Assembly (NCBI GenBank): GCA_963848205.1
Contig: CAWKCV010000003.1
Location: 1,426,001-1,490,000 of the forward strand
Length of the DNA: 64,000 nucleotides
Reading direction: 5' to 3'
From: BOG-908 sp963848205
GTDB lineage: Bacteria; Pseudomonadota; Alphaproteobacteria; Acetobacterales; Acetobacteraceae
Shown here: piece after piece, positions 24,877-33,423 of the stretch
Layout: each line of letters begins with the position of its first letter
Position numbering within the stretch: the first letter of the stretch is position 1
Made by a program: the position numbers and the translations under genes
The notes under the pieces: generated by a model
What the model saw: the letters and a program-made list of their open reading frames with translations, nothing else
The model's database searches: none
Told to the model about the DNA's origin: nothing

Positions 24877-25010
24877 AGGAAGCAGGCAGTCTTTATTTAG
24901 AAGAGAGGACCAACAAACTTTTGATCCGCTGTCGCGCGCTGGTCGTGAGCGGCGCGACAGCGGAACAAAAGTCTTTTGCTTCTTTTCTTCAGAAAAGAAG
25001 TTCTTCCTTA
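24877..25010. repeat. Head-to-head pair of hairpin repeats between TonB-like and coiled-coil genes
   Basis: The reverse copy (24877-24938) and forward copy (24952-25010) face each other, joined by a perfect 12-bp inverted repeat CCGCTGTCGCGC/GCGCGACAGCGG. The forward copy has a GCTTCTTTTC/GAAAAGAAG stem and its last bases TTA form the stop codon of the minus-strand TonB-like gene. Confidence 0.92.
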
Positions 25011-25730
25011 ACCGCGCGACGTGCTGCTGATGCGGACGGAGAATTGCTTGCCGATGATGCCGGCGACGGGTGTGTCGCCGGTCGAGGCTTCGCGGATGAC
25101 GCGTTCGACTTCGGTCCGTGCATCGTCGTCGCCGGAGAAGGACGCGATTGACGCGTTTGCGAAACTGCCTGACGGAGACAGAGTAAAACTGATGGTGACG
25201 CGGTATTTGGCGAATTCGAGCTTGCGGTCGCGGCGCAGCGCGTCCTGGATGCGCGATTTCACCAGGTCGGAATAATACGCGTCGTTGTCGCCGCCGCCGC
25301 TGCCGTCGCCGGTGCCGCAGCCTTGGCCGATGCAGTCGCCGCCACCGCCATTGCCGAACGCCAGCGAGCCGGGGCCGGTGCCCTGGATGGAGGTGGTGAC
25401 CGCGGCCGGTGGCGAGGGTGCCTTGGGGGCGGGGCGGCTGACCGCTTTTTGCGGCGTGGGTTGGCGCTGGCGTTGCACCACCTGCTGCTTGGGCGGCGGG
25501 GGCGGAGTTTTGGGCGGTGGTGGCGGTGGCGGCGGCGGCGGGAGTTGCACCGCGGTGATGTGCGGCTCGTTATGCGGTCGGGCCAGCGGTGAGGAGCTGC
25601 CGCGGGTGATGGCGTAGGCTGAGAGCGCGATGACGATGACGGCAGCGGCGATGCCGCCCGGCAGGCCGTAGCGCTGCAGAGGCGTTTTTTCGCCGTCGAA
25701 CTCGCGGTCGAAATCGTCGTCGTCGAGCAC
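25008..25730 (-). CDS. TonB-like energy-transducing protein
   Basis: A 240-residue protein with the TonB layout: short cytoplasmic N-terminus, one membrane anchor (IAAAVIVIALSAYAI, residues about 28-43), a Pro-rich periplasmic spacer with a run of about ten prolines and QRQRQPTPQK, a Gly/Asp-rich hinge with a CIGQGCG pair, and a C-terminal TonB/TolA-type domain (SRIQDALRRDRKLEFAKYRV, VTISFTLSPSGSFANASI). The anchor lacks the canonical SHLS His-containing motif of E. coli TonB. It starts 3 bases after exbD. It is expected to transmit ExbBD energy to an outer membrane partner, here most plausibly the TpsB-like barrel or an unknown receptor. Confidence 0.85.
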   Translation of the reverse strand: MLDDDDFDREFDGEKTPLQRYGLPGGIAAAVIVIALSAYAITRGSSSPLARPHNEPHITAVQLPPPPPPPPPPKTPPPPPKQQVVQRQRQPTPQKAVSRPAPKAPSPPAAVTTSIQGTGPGSLAFGNGGGGDCIGQGCGTGDGSGGGDNDAYYSDLVKSRIQDALRRDRKLEFAKYRVTISFTLSPSGSFANASIASFSGDDDARTEVERVIREASTGDTPVAGIIGKQFSVRISSTSRG

Positions 25731-25733
25731 GGA

Positions 25734-26138
25734 TCAGCTCTCGGCGCTGCGCTGGGCTGCGAGGCCGACATTGTTGATGCCGACTCGCCCGAGCACGTCG
25801 AGCACGTTCATGATCTTCTCGTACTGGCTCTGGCGGTCGCCTTTGAGCACGATAGGCAGATCCGGGGTGATGGCTTTGGCGTCGCGCAGTTTGGCTTCGA
25901 GTTCGGCGAGGCTCACCGGGATTGCATCGATGAAGACCTGGCCTGCGCCGTTGACGGAGATCACTTTTGTTTTAGGCACCGCCAGCGACACGGTGGAGCT
26001 GCCGTGCGGGAGGTCGACTTTGACGCCCTGCACGCTGGCGGTGGTCATGATGATGAAGATCACGACGAGCACGTAGGCAAGGTCCAACATCGGGGTGATG
26101 TTGATGTCGTCGTAGGGTTTGTCTTCCTGGATCTGCAT
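25734..26138 (-). CDS. exbD: ExbD/TolR family biopolymer transport protein
   Basis: A 134-residue protein with a short N-terminus (DDINITPMLDLAYVLVVIFI) carrying the membrane Asp that moves protons (in PMLDLAYVL near residue 18) and a periplasmic domain with PIVLKGDRQSQYEKIMNVLDV. Length and layout are typical of ExbD. It lies 5 bases from the ExbB fusion and 3 bases from the TonB-like gene, so the three form one motor operon. Confidence 0.93.
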   Translation of the reverse strand: MQIQEDKPYDDINITPMLDLAYVLVVIFIIMTTASVQGVKVDLPHGSSTVSLAVPKTKVISVNGAGQVFIDAIPVSLAELEAKLRDAKAITPDLPIVLKGDRQSQYEKIMNVLDVLGRVGINNVGLAAQRSAES

Positions 26139-26143
26139 CGCGG

Positions 26144-28042
26144 CTACTCCGCTGCGTTGGCGACGGGAGCGCCGGGTTGGGTGCGGCTGCGCGCGTATTC
26201 GCCTTCGGCGATGCGGGTGACGACCTCGTCGACGAAGACGGCCATTTCCGAGATGACGGATTTGATGCGGGTCTGGAAATAGTTGTAGCCGAATAAAGCG
26301 GGGATGGCGACGAACATGCCGGTGGCGGTGGCGAGAAGTGCGGCCGAAATGCCGGGGGCGATGGAGTTGACGTTGACGTCGCCGGCCGCGGCGATGGCGG
26401 CAAACGTGATCATCACGCCGACGACCGTGCCGAGCAGGCCCACGAACGGGCCGCCGGAAATGGCGATGGTGAGGAGGACCATGAGGTTGTTCAGCTTGGC
26501 TTGCTCGCGGACCATTTGCGCATCCATGCTGGAGCGGATGGCGGCGAGTGATTGCGGGGCGATGTTGCCGTCCGGCAGGGTGCGGCCGGTCGAGAGGCGT
26601 TCCTCGACTTCGCGCACGCCGGTTTCATACACGCGATAGAGGCAGGAGGAGGTCATGCCGCGGGCGCGTTCGCGCGGCACCGGCGGCAGGATGACGTTGC
26701 TTTTGCGGTTGATGTCCTTGAGCAGGACGAGGAACTTCTTGTTGGCGCCGGCGACGCGGCCGACATAGGCGGCCTTGGCGGCCATGACGACCCAGCTGAC
26801 CAGCATCATGAAGATCAGGATGCCGATGATCACCCAGGCATCGAGTGTGACGGATTTGAGGATGATGCCGATATAGCCGGAGCCGAAGCTGCTGGTCTGC
26901 TCAGGGTTTTCGAAGGCGAGCAGGTTGGATTGCGTGCCCTGGTCGTGGTCGGCGAGCAGGATGGCGCCGGCGGGGCGAACGGTTTTGCTGATCTGCAGTT
27001 CGTCGATTTCGCCGATGAACGGCGTGGCGGCGGCTTGTATGGTGGCCGTGGCCGCCGGGGTGGCGGGTGCGGCGGCAGTTGCCGCGCCGCCCAGCATGGC
27101 GGCGCCGGTGATGGCGGGCATGGCACCGGCCATCTCGGCGGATTTGGCGCCATCGACATAGAGCGTGATCTTGTCGGCTTGCGTTGTTACCGTCAGCAGA
27201 TGCCAGCTATCGGCGAGCAGCGGCGTGGCCGACGCGGCGCGCAGCGCGGCGGCGGTGGCCGAAGTGACGGTCACGCTGGGCACGCCGGCGGTCAGGCCCA
27301 CCTGGAAATCGGCGACACCGCCTGCATCGCGCTGGTCGTAGAGCACCGCGGTTTGTGTTGCGGGGTTGGGCTTTACCCAGAGCTGCCAGGTGAGGGTTTC
27401 GGCCGCCGTGATGTTCAGCGTGGGTGTGGGCGAGAGGCGGATGGGTGCGGTGCCGTCGAGCTTGCTGCCGAAACCGATGATCGCGTTCTGGTCGCGCTTG
27501 CCTGGGGAGAGCGCGTTGTTGCCGAACGACGTGCTGTCCTTCGGCAGGCCGTTTTCCTCGGCGAAATGCCATACCAGGAGCTGGTCGGCATCGTAGGTCG
27601 CGTGGCTGTCGGAAGCGTCGTTCGCCTTGTCGTTGCCCCAATACATGTAAAGGCTCGTGGTGGCACCTGGAGCGATGTCGGGCACGTCGACCCAGACGAG
27701 GGCGACCTGATCGACCAGCCCGTCGAATTTCTCGATGTGATAGTGCAGCGGGGTGCGGTCGTCGCCCGCGATGAAGCGGATGTCGCCGCCGTCCTGCTTG
27801 GCGGTGTCGAACTTGAAATTATTGGCGAGCAGGCGGACGAGGATTTGCGTGCGGCCGATCTTGTCGCCGACATTGGCGCCCTTGGGGCCGGTATCGGCAT
27901 CGATCTTGACACGGTATTTCCAGTCGCCGTTCCACCAGGCGGCGTGGGCTGCGCCGGCGCATGCCAATTGCAGCATGACGCAAAGCGCCGCTGTTGCGAG
28001 GCCGCGCGTGCGCGCGAGCCGTGCGAGAAAAGCCAACACCAT
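26144..28042 (-). CDS. DUF2341-LamG-ExbB fusion: proton channel with a large periplasmic lectin-like head
   Basis: A 632-residue fusion. After a signal-like start (GLATAALCVMLQLACAGAAHA), a DUF2341 domain spans about residues 32-140 (WWNGDWKYRVKIDA to YMYWGNDKANDASDSH), then a LamG/concanavalin-type domain to about 350 (LVWHFAEENG, LTWQLWVKPNP, WHLLTVTTQADKITLYVDG), then three membrane helices of a MotA/TolQ/ExbB channel (VIIGILIFMMLVSWVVMAA, SGGPFVGLLGTVVGVMITF, ISAALLATATGMFVAI). Thus the proton channel carries its own periplasmic carbohydrate- or peptide-binding-type head. ATG 28042 follows the TpsB stop by one base; the longer upstream frame lies in TpsB and is rejected. A second ATG at 28057 is possible. 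Confidence 0.9.
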   Translation of the reverse strand: MVLAFLARLARTRGLATAALCVMLQLACAGAAHAAWWNGDWKYRVKIDADTGPKGANVGDKIGRTQILVRLLANNFKFDTAKQDGGDIRFIAGDDRTPLHYHIEKFDGLVDQVALVWVDVPDIAPGATTSLYMYWGNDKANDASDSHATYDADQLLVWHFAEENGLPKDSTSFGNNALSPGKRDQNAIIGFGSKLDGTAPIRLSPTPTLNITAAETLTWQLWVKPNPATQTAVLYDQRDAGGVADFQVGLTAGVPSVTVTSATAAALRAASATPLLADSWHLLTVTTQADKITLYVDGAKSAEMAGAMPAITGAAMLGGAATAAAPATPAATATIQAAATPFIGEIDELQISKTVRPAGAILLADHDQGTQSNLLAFENPEQTSSFGSGYIGIILKSVTLDAWVIIGILIFMMLVSWVVMAAKAAYVGRVAGANKKFLVLLKDINRKSNVILPPVPRERARGMTSSCLYRVYETGVREVEERLSTGRTLPDGNIAPQSLAAIRSSMDAQMVREQAKLNNLMVLLTIAISGGPFVGLLGTVVGVMITFAAIAAAGDVNVNSIAPGISAALLATATGMFVAIPALFGYNYFQTRIKSVISEMAVFVDEVVTRIAEGEYARSRTQPGAPVANAAE

Positions 28043-28043
28043 C

Positions 28044-29657
28044 TCAGAACTCTCCATAGACGCGGAACAGCACGCGGTTCGTGCCGGCCCGCGTATTCGG
28101 GCCGTTGTTGAATGTCTGGGCGTCCTGGACCACGCCGTTGAGGTAACCCCACAGGTTGACGCGCGTGCCCACGCCGGCCGAGCTGAGCCCGTAGCTGGAA
28201 CGCTGGCCGACCTGAGCCTGGGTGAGTGTGACGAGGCCGCCATCGCCGAACAGATGGAAGCGCCAGGATTTGAGCGGGCCGCCGCCTACGAGTTTGGCGA
28301 CAGACGGGCTGCGCAGCTCGGTCTGCACGAAGGCGCCGTAATCGCCCAGCGTCTCGGCTTCGAGGTAGCCGCGCACGCTGTCCGCACCACCCGATCCGAG
28401 TTGTTCGCTGCTGACCAGAGGATCGTTGGTGAGCTGGCCGGTGGCCGACGCCCAGAGTTGCACGTCGTGCGGCAGATCCTGTTCGCGGGTGAGGTTGGCG
28501 CGCAGGATGGAGAAGCCGGGTGGCGCGTTGTAAGCCTTGTTGAAGAAACCTTCGGCGTTGCTGCCGAGGCTGGCGACGCCGAATTCGAGGCCGAGGCTGA
28601 GATCGGTCGTCGAATGGTCGCCGGTCCAGTTCGCCGCGTAGGTCGCGTTGAGCGGATAGTAGGTGATGGGGGCGGAGGTGACCTGCCGCGTCTTCACGAA
28701 CGTGTCGAGTTCGAAGTATTTCTTGTAGTCCCAGCCGACGGATAGCGAATGGCTGAAACCGGCACTGCCGCCGAGCGGCACGAGCACGCGGAAGCCTGCC
28801 GCGGTGCCGCGCCCGGCGACATTCGTCGAGCCCAGGGCGGTGACGTTGCTGTTGGAATGCAGGTAGTTCAGCAGCAACGAGAGTTTGGTATCGGGAATGT
28901 GGAACAGGTAGGAGGCCGAGGTGACCTCGGCATCTTTGACGTTTTCCGGCGCCACCTGGTAGCTCAGCGTGATGCTGTCGCCGCGCTGATACAGGTTGTC
29001 GTAGGTCAGCGAGGCCGACAGGCGCGGCGAGGTTGTATCCGCATTGTAGCGGTTGTTGAATTCCAGCGTGCCGTGCAGCGGATATTTGTCGATCACTTCC
29101 AGATCGACATCGACCGTGTCGGGACGACGCCCGGCTTTAAGCGCAGGCTGCACCTGCCGGTCGGGCAGCGTGTTGAGCGAGGTGAGGTCGCGCAGGATGT
29201 CGTTGCGGTTGGGCACCTGCCCGGGCTGCACGCTCGGCGCGCCGGCGCGGACGTCGCTGGGCAGGAAATAGCGCGCGCCGGTCACCCGCAGCCGGCCGAC
29301 GCGGCGCTCGATGGCGTGCAGTTCGACGATTGCCGGCTCGCCGGCCACGATATGCTGGGCGGGGATGACGACGGAGACAGTATCGAACCCGCGCGCACTA
29401 TAGAGAGACTGCAGGGCCGCGCGGGCGTGCTCGATGTCAGTGACGGTCTTGCCGGGACCGACGAACGGATAGACCGCCTCCTCGACGTCGTCCTGCGGCA
29501 GCACGGTGCTGCCTTCCACCCGGATTTCGGCGACGTCGAACGAGGTGCGGCGCGTATCGGCCGGCAGCACGGCGGCACGCGCCGACGGCACGCAGGCAAG
29601 CGCCGCGCCGAAGGCGCAGACGCGAAGAAGGGTTGACGGCCTCGCTGTCACTCGCAC
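28044..29657 (-). CDS. TpsB/ShlB-FhaC family outer membrane protein (POTRA plus barrel)
   Basis: A 537-residue exported protein with signal peptide LLRVCAFGAALACVPSARAA, an N-terminal POTRA-like region (SFDVAEIRVEGSTVLPQDDV, residues about 40-60, and a second near 120), and a 16-strand type barrel (TLEFNNRYNADTTSPRLSAS, YDNLYQRGDSITLSYQ, VRGYLEAETLGDYGAFVQTE) ending in an aromatic C-terminal residue (VYGEF). It is the ShlB/FhaC/HecB class of two-partner secretion transporter, but no TpsA exoprotein gene is in the window. GTG 29657 is used because a TAA precedes it in frame; GTG 29651 is also possible. First gene of the operon. Confidence 0.85.
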   Translation of the reverse strand: MRVTARPSTLLRVCAFGAALACVPSARAAVLPADTRRTSFDVAEIRVEGSTVLPQDDVEEAVYPFVGPGKTVTDIEHARAALQSLYSARGFDTVSVVIPAQHIVAGEPAIVELHAIERRVGRLRVTGARYFLPSDVRAGAPSVQPGQVPNRNDILRDLTSLNTLPDRQVQPALKAGRRPDTVDVDLEVIDKYPLHGTLEFNNRYNADTTSPRLSASLTYDNLYQRGDSITLSYQVAPENVKDAEVTSASYLFHIPDTKLSLLLNYLHSNSNVTALGSTNVAGRGTAAGFRVLVPLGGSAGFSHSLSVGWDYKKYFELDTFVKTRQVTSAPITYYPLNATYAANWTGDHSTTDLSLGLEFGVASLGSNAEGFFNKAYNAPPGFSILRANLTREQDLPHDVQLWASATGQLTNDPLVSSEQLGSGGADSVRGYLEAETLGDYGAFVQTELRSPSVAKLVGGGPLKSWRFHLFGDGGLVTLTQAQVGQRSSYGLSSAGVGTRVNLWGYLNGVVQDAQTFNNGPNTRAGTNRVLFRVYGEF

Positions 29658-30311
29658 TTAGGGCATCCGCAGCCATGATGTCGGCGGCGCCTTGGTGCGC
29701 TCAATCCACGCGGGTTGTCACGCCCCATTTTGCAGCGCAGCAATCCGTCAGTCTGCCGGCCGGCCGGGGCGTCGATGAGACATCGTGGGGCAGCCGTCTC
29801 CCATTCCCGCATAATTTCTCTCCTGCGCGCCCACCGGGTCGGCCTGCGTTGAGGCGCGCCCGCCGGCCCCTTAGCAAGGCGGACTTCTCGCCAGCAACAC
29901 CCTGATGAGGCTCTGGCGCCGCAATAAGCCGATTCAGCTTCGGTTGGGCTATCTGCAGGCAAATTGTCATCGAACTGAAACACTGTCCGTGACCGCGGCG
30001 GTCGGGCCACCCGCATTTTATCGCGTGCTGAACCGGTCGTGGCGCAACATGGAAGCGGTCTGTCCCTGCCAGCCCAAAGCGCGAGCGCACGCGCGGTAAT
30101 CACAACCGCAGCGTGTGCCAATACTTTCCATATCGAGGTATGGCCAAGCACAGCTGCAAGAATAGTTAAGTTCGACGCAACATCTATTTGCGTCATCAAA
30201 GTGTCATACAGCTATCACCAATGCGTCACACAATCTGCGAGGCGTTCTGTTAGAGAGCGCGCCAGCCAGACGGGACTCCGCTGGCGCAGATCCTCCTAGG
30301 GGAAACCATTC
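29658..30311. other. Divergent intergenic region with PHO boxes
   Basis: About 650 bases between the divergent TpsB and PstS-like genes. Several short frames exist but none has a ribosome binding site or a recognisable motif. The right end carries the PHO-box array (30190-30229); nothing recognisable was seen next to the TpsB start. Confidence 0.6.
30190..30229 (+). promoter_or_regulatory. Tandem PHO boxes (four 7-mers at 11-bp spacing)
   Basis: GCGTCAT-CAAA-GTGTCAT-ACAG-CTATCAC-CAAT-GCGTCAC: four PhoB half-sites of the type [CG]TGTCA[TC] separated by exactly 4 bases. The middle pair (GTGTCATACAGCTATCAC) agrees closely with the CTGTCATAWAWCTGTCAY consensus. The array ends about 80 bases before the PstS-like ATG. 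This predicts induction by phosphate starvation. Confidence 0.85.
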
Positions 30312-31808
30312 ATGTCTCGCACCCATTTGCTGGGCGCCGCGTCCGCGGTCGCTCTTTCTTTCGCTTCGACCATCGCGGTCGCCCAAGTCCAGCCGACCTC
30401 GATCCAGGGCGGCGGTTCCACGCTGGCCGCGGCCGACTACTACAAGGAATTCTCGACCTACAACGCCAGCGGCCCCGTCGCTCCGTTCAACAACCCCGAT
30501 GCGACCGCCGCTGCCGGCAACAACCAGGCCAATGACGCGCTCTATTGGCCGTCCGGCTCGGGCACCGGCCAGTCTGCATTCCTGACCGATAACCTCAATG
30601 CCGATTGCCTCAAGGTTGTTCCCGGCGATGCGGATTGCATGTCCACCACACCGGGCGGCGTCAACACGGTCGATTACGGCGCTTCGGACGCGACGTTCAG
30701 CACCACGCAGATCGCCCAGTGGGCATCGTCGAGCCTGGGCCAGTCGGCCGCCGGCAACCTGATCCAGCTGCCCTCCATGGGCGTCGGCATCTCGTTCCCC
30801 GTCGTCCACCAGGGCGTGACCGCCAACGGCGCCACGACCGCTCACCGCGCTGTCGCCGGCGGCCTCGTGCTGACCGACACCGACCTGTGCGGCATCTTCT
30901 CCGGCTCCATCACCAACTGGAACGCCACGTCCGCTTTCACGACGTCCAGCAAGCCGGCTGCCGGCCAGACCAACATCCCCGGCGCTTTCACGGTCGTCTA
31001 TCGTAGCGACGGTTCGGGCACGTCCTTCCTGCTGCTCAACCATCTGGCCGCGGTGTGCAACAGCACGAACTCCGCTTTCCCGAACGCGACGGCGTCGTCC
31101 TCCGGCATCACGCCGAGCACGACCTTCACATCGGTGTTCACCAACAATGCGACCGGCGTCACCACTGTCCCGTCGAACTTCCTCGGTGAGAGCGGCAGCG
31201 GCGGCGTTGCCAACACACTGTCGAACTACAACACGATGGTCCCGACGCTGACCAACGCCATCGGCTATCTCTCGCCCGACTACACGACTGTCGATCCGAA
31301 CAGCGATGCCCGCCTGGTCAACCTGAGCGGCACGTCTGTCAAGAGCACCCTGGTCGTCGCCGCGGTCAAGAACGGCACGCTGCCGTATGTGCCTTACTTG
31401 GCCGACGTCACCAACGCGCTGAACCATGTCAAGCAGGGCCAGAACACCAAGGCTCCTGCAACCGCCGCGCAGGGTGCCAACCCGACGGCGTTCGTGCCGT
31501 TGATCCAGCTGGTCTCGCTCGGCTATCCGGTCGTCGGCTACACGACGTTCGATTTCGCGCAGTGCTACCAGAATGCGGCCGTGCAGACCTCGCTGCTGAA
31601 CTATCTCAGCCTGCACTACAGCACCAACGCGACCTACAACGCGATCATCCACAATAACGGCTTCGTGGCGATCTCGTCGTCGGGTGCGAAGGCTTTCGTC
31701 GGTGCGATCACCGGCGGCATCCTGAGCAACACCAAGAAGTGGAACGACAACATCGGCAACACCGGCGTTTGCAAGAGCGTCGGCGGAACGAAGTATATCG
31801 GCCGCTAA
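30312..31808 (+). CDS. PstS-like secreted phosphate-binding protein
   Basis: A 498-residue exported protein (signal peptide LLGAASAVALSFASTIAVAQ, cleavage near residue 25) with the two-lobed PstS/DING fold. Ligand-binding segments are IQGGGSTLAAADYYKE at the start of the mature protein, DYGASDATFSTTQI, VYRSDGSGTSFLL near residue 235, and ESGSGGVANTLSNY. It is longer than E. coli PstS (about 346 residues) and no pstC, pstA or pstB follows; instead a terminator closes the gene. Its relatives are secreted or cell-surface phosphate-binding proteins of T2SS-linked loci. AGGGGA lies about 9 bases upstream of ATG 30312. Expression is probably PhoB-controlled. Confidence 0.85.
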   Translation: MSRTHLLGAASAVALSFASTIAVAQVQPTSIQGGGSTLAAADYYKEFSTYNASGPVAPFNNPDATAAAGNNQANDALYWPSGSGTGQSAFLTDNLNADCLKVVPGDADCMSTTPGGVNTVDYGASDATFSTTQIAQWASSSLGQSAAGNLIQLPSMGVGISFPVVHQGVTANGATTAHRAVAGGLVLTDTDLCGIFSGSITNWNATSAFTTSSKPAAGQTNIPGAFTVVYRSDGSGTSFLLLNHLAAVCNSTNSAFPNATASSSGITPSTTFTSVFTNNATGVTTVPSNFLGESGSGGVANTLSNYNTMVPTLTNAIGYLSPDYTTVDPNSDARLVNLSGTSVKSTLVVAAVKNGTLPYVPYLADVTNALNHVKQGQNTKAPATAAQGANPTAFVPLIQLVSLGYPVVGYTTFDFAQCYQNAAVQTSLLNYLSLHYSTNATYNAIIHNNGFVAISSSGAKAFVGAITGGILSNTKKWNDNIGNTGVCKSVGGTKYIGR

Positions 31809-31841
31809 AACCAGCCTCGCTTTTCGGGGCGAATGCGACGA

Positions 31842-31871
31842 GAAAAGGCGGCCGGTTGGCCGCCTTTTTTT
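31842..31871 (+). terminator. Rho-independent terminator after the PstS-like gene
   Basis: AAAAGGCGGCC-GGTT-GGCCGCCTTTTTTT: 7-bp GC stem extended by A/T pairs and ending in a run of seven T. It may also terminate the convergent gspK transcript, since the flanking A run gives a T run on the other strand. Confidence 0.92.
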
Positions 31872-31892
31872 GTGAGCCGTGCCGGTCCCAAA

Positions 31893-32759
31893 TCAAGGCG
31901 CGGCCTGCACTCCGTCGTCCCACTGCAATATGCGGTATTTCCAGGCGGGGCCGCTCAGCGTGCCATCCAGCCGGAACAAGGCGTGGCGCACGAAGGCCGC
32001 GCCGTTGCGCCCCGACGCACGCGCTTCGACGCGCAGAACGACAGGGCCGCGCGGGTCGGCGGCATCGATCGTCAGCCCATAATCGCGCTTGGCACGCGCG
32101 AGCGTCGCCTGCACCACGGCGCCCGTGTTGGCCAGCCACGGCCCCTGCTCCAGCCCCAGCGTCAGGTAGGGGACACTTGCCTGATACAAAGCCGGGCTCA
32201 TGCCGAGCACCAGTTTCAGTTCATCGAGACGCTGGAACTCCGCACCCGATGGTCCCCATTGCCGGCCGTCCGTCCGATAGGCGGCGGTGGCGGGCGTGTC
32301 GGTTTGTCCGTTCACCTGCTGCTGCGCGCGCCATTCGGCGATCGAGTTGCCGGCGACCTGCGCGGTATCGCGGTCCGCCCCCAGCACGTTGAACAAGGCC
32401 TGCAGCAACGCCGGCGGGCTCTGGTTGACGTCGAGTTTGCCGCGCTCGTCGGTGACCACGACCTCGACCGGGCCGGTCGCCTCCTTCAGCTCGCGCACGG
32501 TGGGGCCAGGCGGCCAGTAGTCGCCGCTACCGTCGAGCATGTGCCAGATCGTCTCGTGCACGGCAGCGTCCGCTGCTTCCTGCAATTGCGCGCCTTCCCG
32601 CAACGCGCTGGCCAGTTTCGTCTCGGCCCGCCCGGCGCCGGTGACCTGCGCGGCCAACAGGGAGAGCAGCGCCATCGACCACAGCACCATCAGCAACGCG
32701 AATCCGCCCTCGCCTGCCCCGTGCGCCCGGGCCGCGTCGCCGGTTTCAGAAACTTCCAT
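31893..32759 (-). CDS. gspK: Type II secretion minor pseudopilin GspK
   Basis: GspK caps the pseudopilus together with GspI and GspJ. The 288-residue product is the usual length, with a prepilin-type start GEGG/FALLMVLWSMALLSLLAA (peptidase cleavage after Gly) and a large periplasmic domain including GKLDVNQSPPALLQALF, which is the GspK-characteristic region. ATG 32759 overlaps gspJ by 14 bases. Last gene of gspHIJK, convergent with the PstS-like gene. Confidence 0.9.
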   Translation of the reverse strand: MEVSETGDAARAHGAGEGGFALLMVLWSMALLSLLAAQVTGAGRAETKLASALREGAQLQEAADAAVHETIWHMLDGSGDYWPPGPTVRELKEATGPVEVVVTDERGKLDVNQSPPALLQALFNVLGADRDTAQVAGNSIAEWRAQQQVNGQTDTPATAAYRTDGRQWGPSGAEFQRLDELKLVLGMSPALYQASVPYLTLGLEQGPWLANTGAVVQATLARAKRDYGLTIDAADPRGPVVLRVEARASGRNGAAFVRHALFRLDGTLSGPAWKYRILQWDDGVQAAP

Positions 32760-33423
32760 TTGTATCCAGCAGGGTTGGCACTGCCATGTCAGGCCAGCGA
32801 TGGCGACCGTTGGCCAGCACGAAATGGATCTGCACGACGGTCGGCAGCAGACCGTCGGTCCAGGCTTTGCCCCATTTGCCGCCATCGCCGGTGGCGCCGC
32901 GGTAGGAGAGATCGATGCGCGCGACGCCGTCGGCCAGCACGACCTGCTGCATGGGGGGTGGCTGGCCGAGGGGCGTCGCGTTCGGATGCGGCTGCCAGCG
33001 CAGCACGAGCTGGTGCGCGTCGTTCACGCCGAGTGCGACCTGCGCATGGCGGATGGGCTGGGTTGGTGGCTGATCGGGCATCAGGGTCATCATGGTCAGG
33101 CGATGTTCCTCGCCCACGAACGGTTTGTCGTCGGTGGAAAAGGGCGGCGAGGCCTGTTCGATAAGCCGGCGGAGGACGCGGTCCATGCGTTCGAGTTCGG
33201 CGGCGTTGCCGGCGAGTTTGTCCTCGAGTGTCCAGGCGGTGAAGCCGAAATGGCTGGCCTGGTAGAGGCCGGCCATGACGAAGCCGAAGACGAGCATGGC
33301 GACGATGACTTCGAGGAGGGTGAAGCCCGCTGTCGCGAACTCCGGGGCCGGCACGCGACAGCTAGACAAGAGTTTTTTGGTCCTTTTGTTCAAAAAAGGA
33401 CTGCTCCCTTTTGCTTTGGTCAC
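32746..33423 (-). CDS. gspJ: Type II secretion minor pseudopilin GspJ with repeat-derived leader
   Basis: A 225-residue pseudopilin; prepilin cleavage site ATAG/FTLLEVIVAMLVFGFVMAG at Gly33-Phe34, followed by a periplasmic domain with VLRRLIEQASPP and PNATPLGQPPP. The leader of 33 residues is far longer than the usual 6-10 because residues 4 to about 24 are encoded by a hairpin repeat inserted just after the ATGA start that overlaps the gspI stop. The leader is basic (NKRTKKLL), so prepilin peptidase processing may still work. A downstream start is not obvious: no ATG, GTG or TTG with a ribosome binding site lies before the cleavage site. Confidence 0.88.
   Translation of the reverse strand: MTKAKGSSPFLNKRTKKLLSSCRVPAPEFATAGFTLLEVIVAMLVFGFVMAGLYQASHFGFTAWTLEDKLAGNAAELERMDRVLRRLIEQASPPFSTDDKPFVGEEHRLTMMTLMPDQPPTQPIRHAQVALGVNDAHQLVLRWQPHPNATPLGQPPPMQQVVLADGVARIDLSYRGATGDGGKWGKAWTDGLLPTVVQIHFVLANGRHRWPDMAVPTLLDTNGSF
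33353..33412 (+). repeat. Boundary hairpin repeat (forward; antisense to gspJ leader)
   Basis: CGCGACAGCTAGACAAGAGT then TTTTTGGTCCTTTTGTTCAA then AAAAGGACTGCTCCC. It lies wholly inside the 5' coding part of gspJ, on the opposite strand. Confidence 0.9.

Noticed and set aside
26552..28111. 519-residue plus-strand frame
   Set aside because: Antisense of the DUF2341-ExbB fusion; Gly/Val-rich with no recognisable domain.
29658..30189. Short frames in the divergent region left of the PHO boxes
   Set aside because: None has a ribosome binding site or a conserved motif; frames on both strands are equally open.
30204..31652. 482-residue minus-strand frame
   Set aside because: Antisense of the PstS-like gene, which has a signal peptide, ribosome binding site, PHO boxes and terminator.
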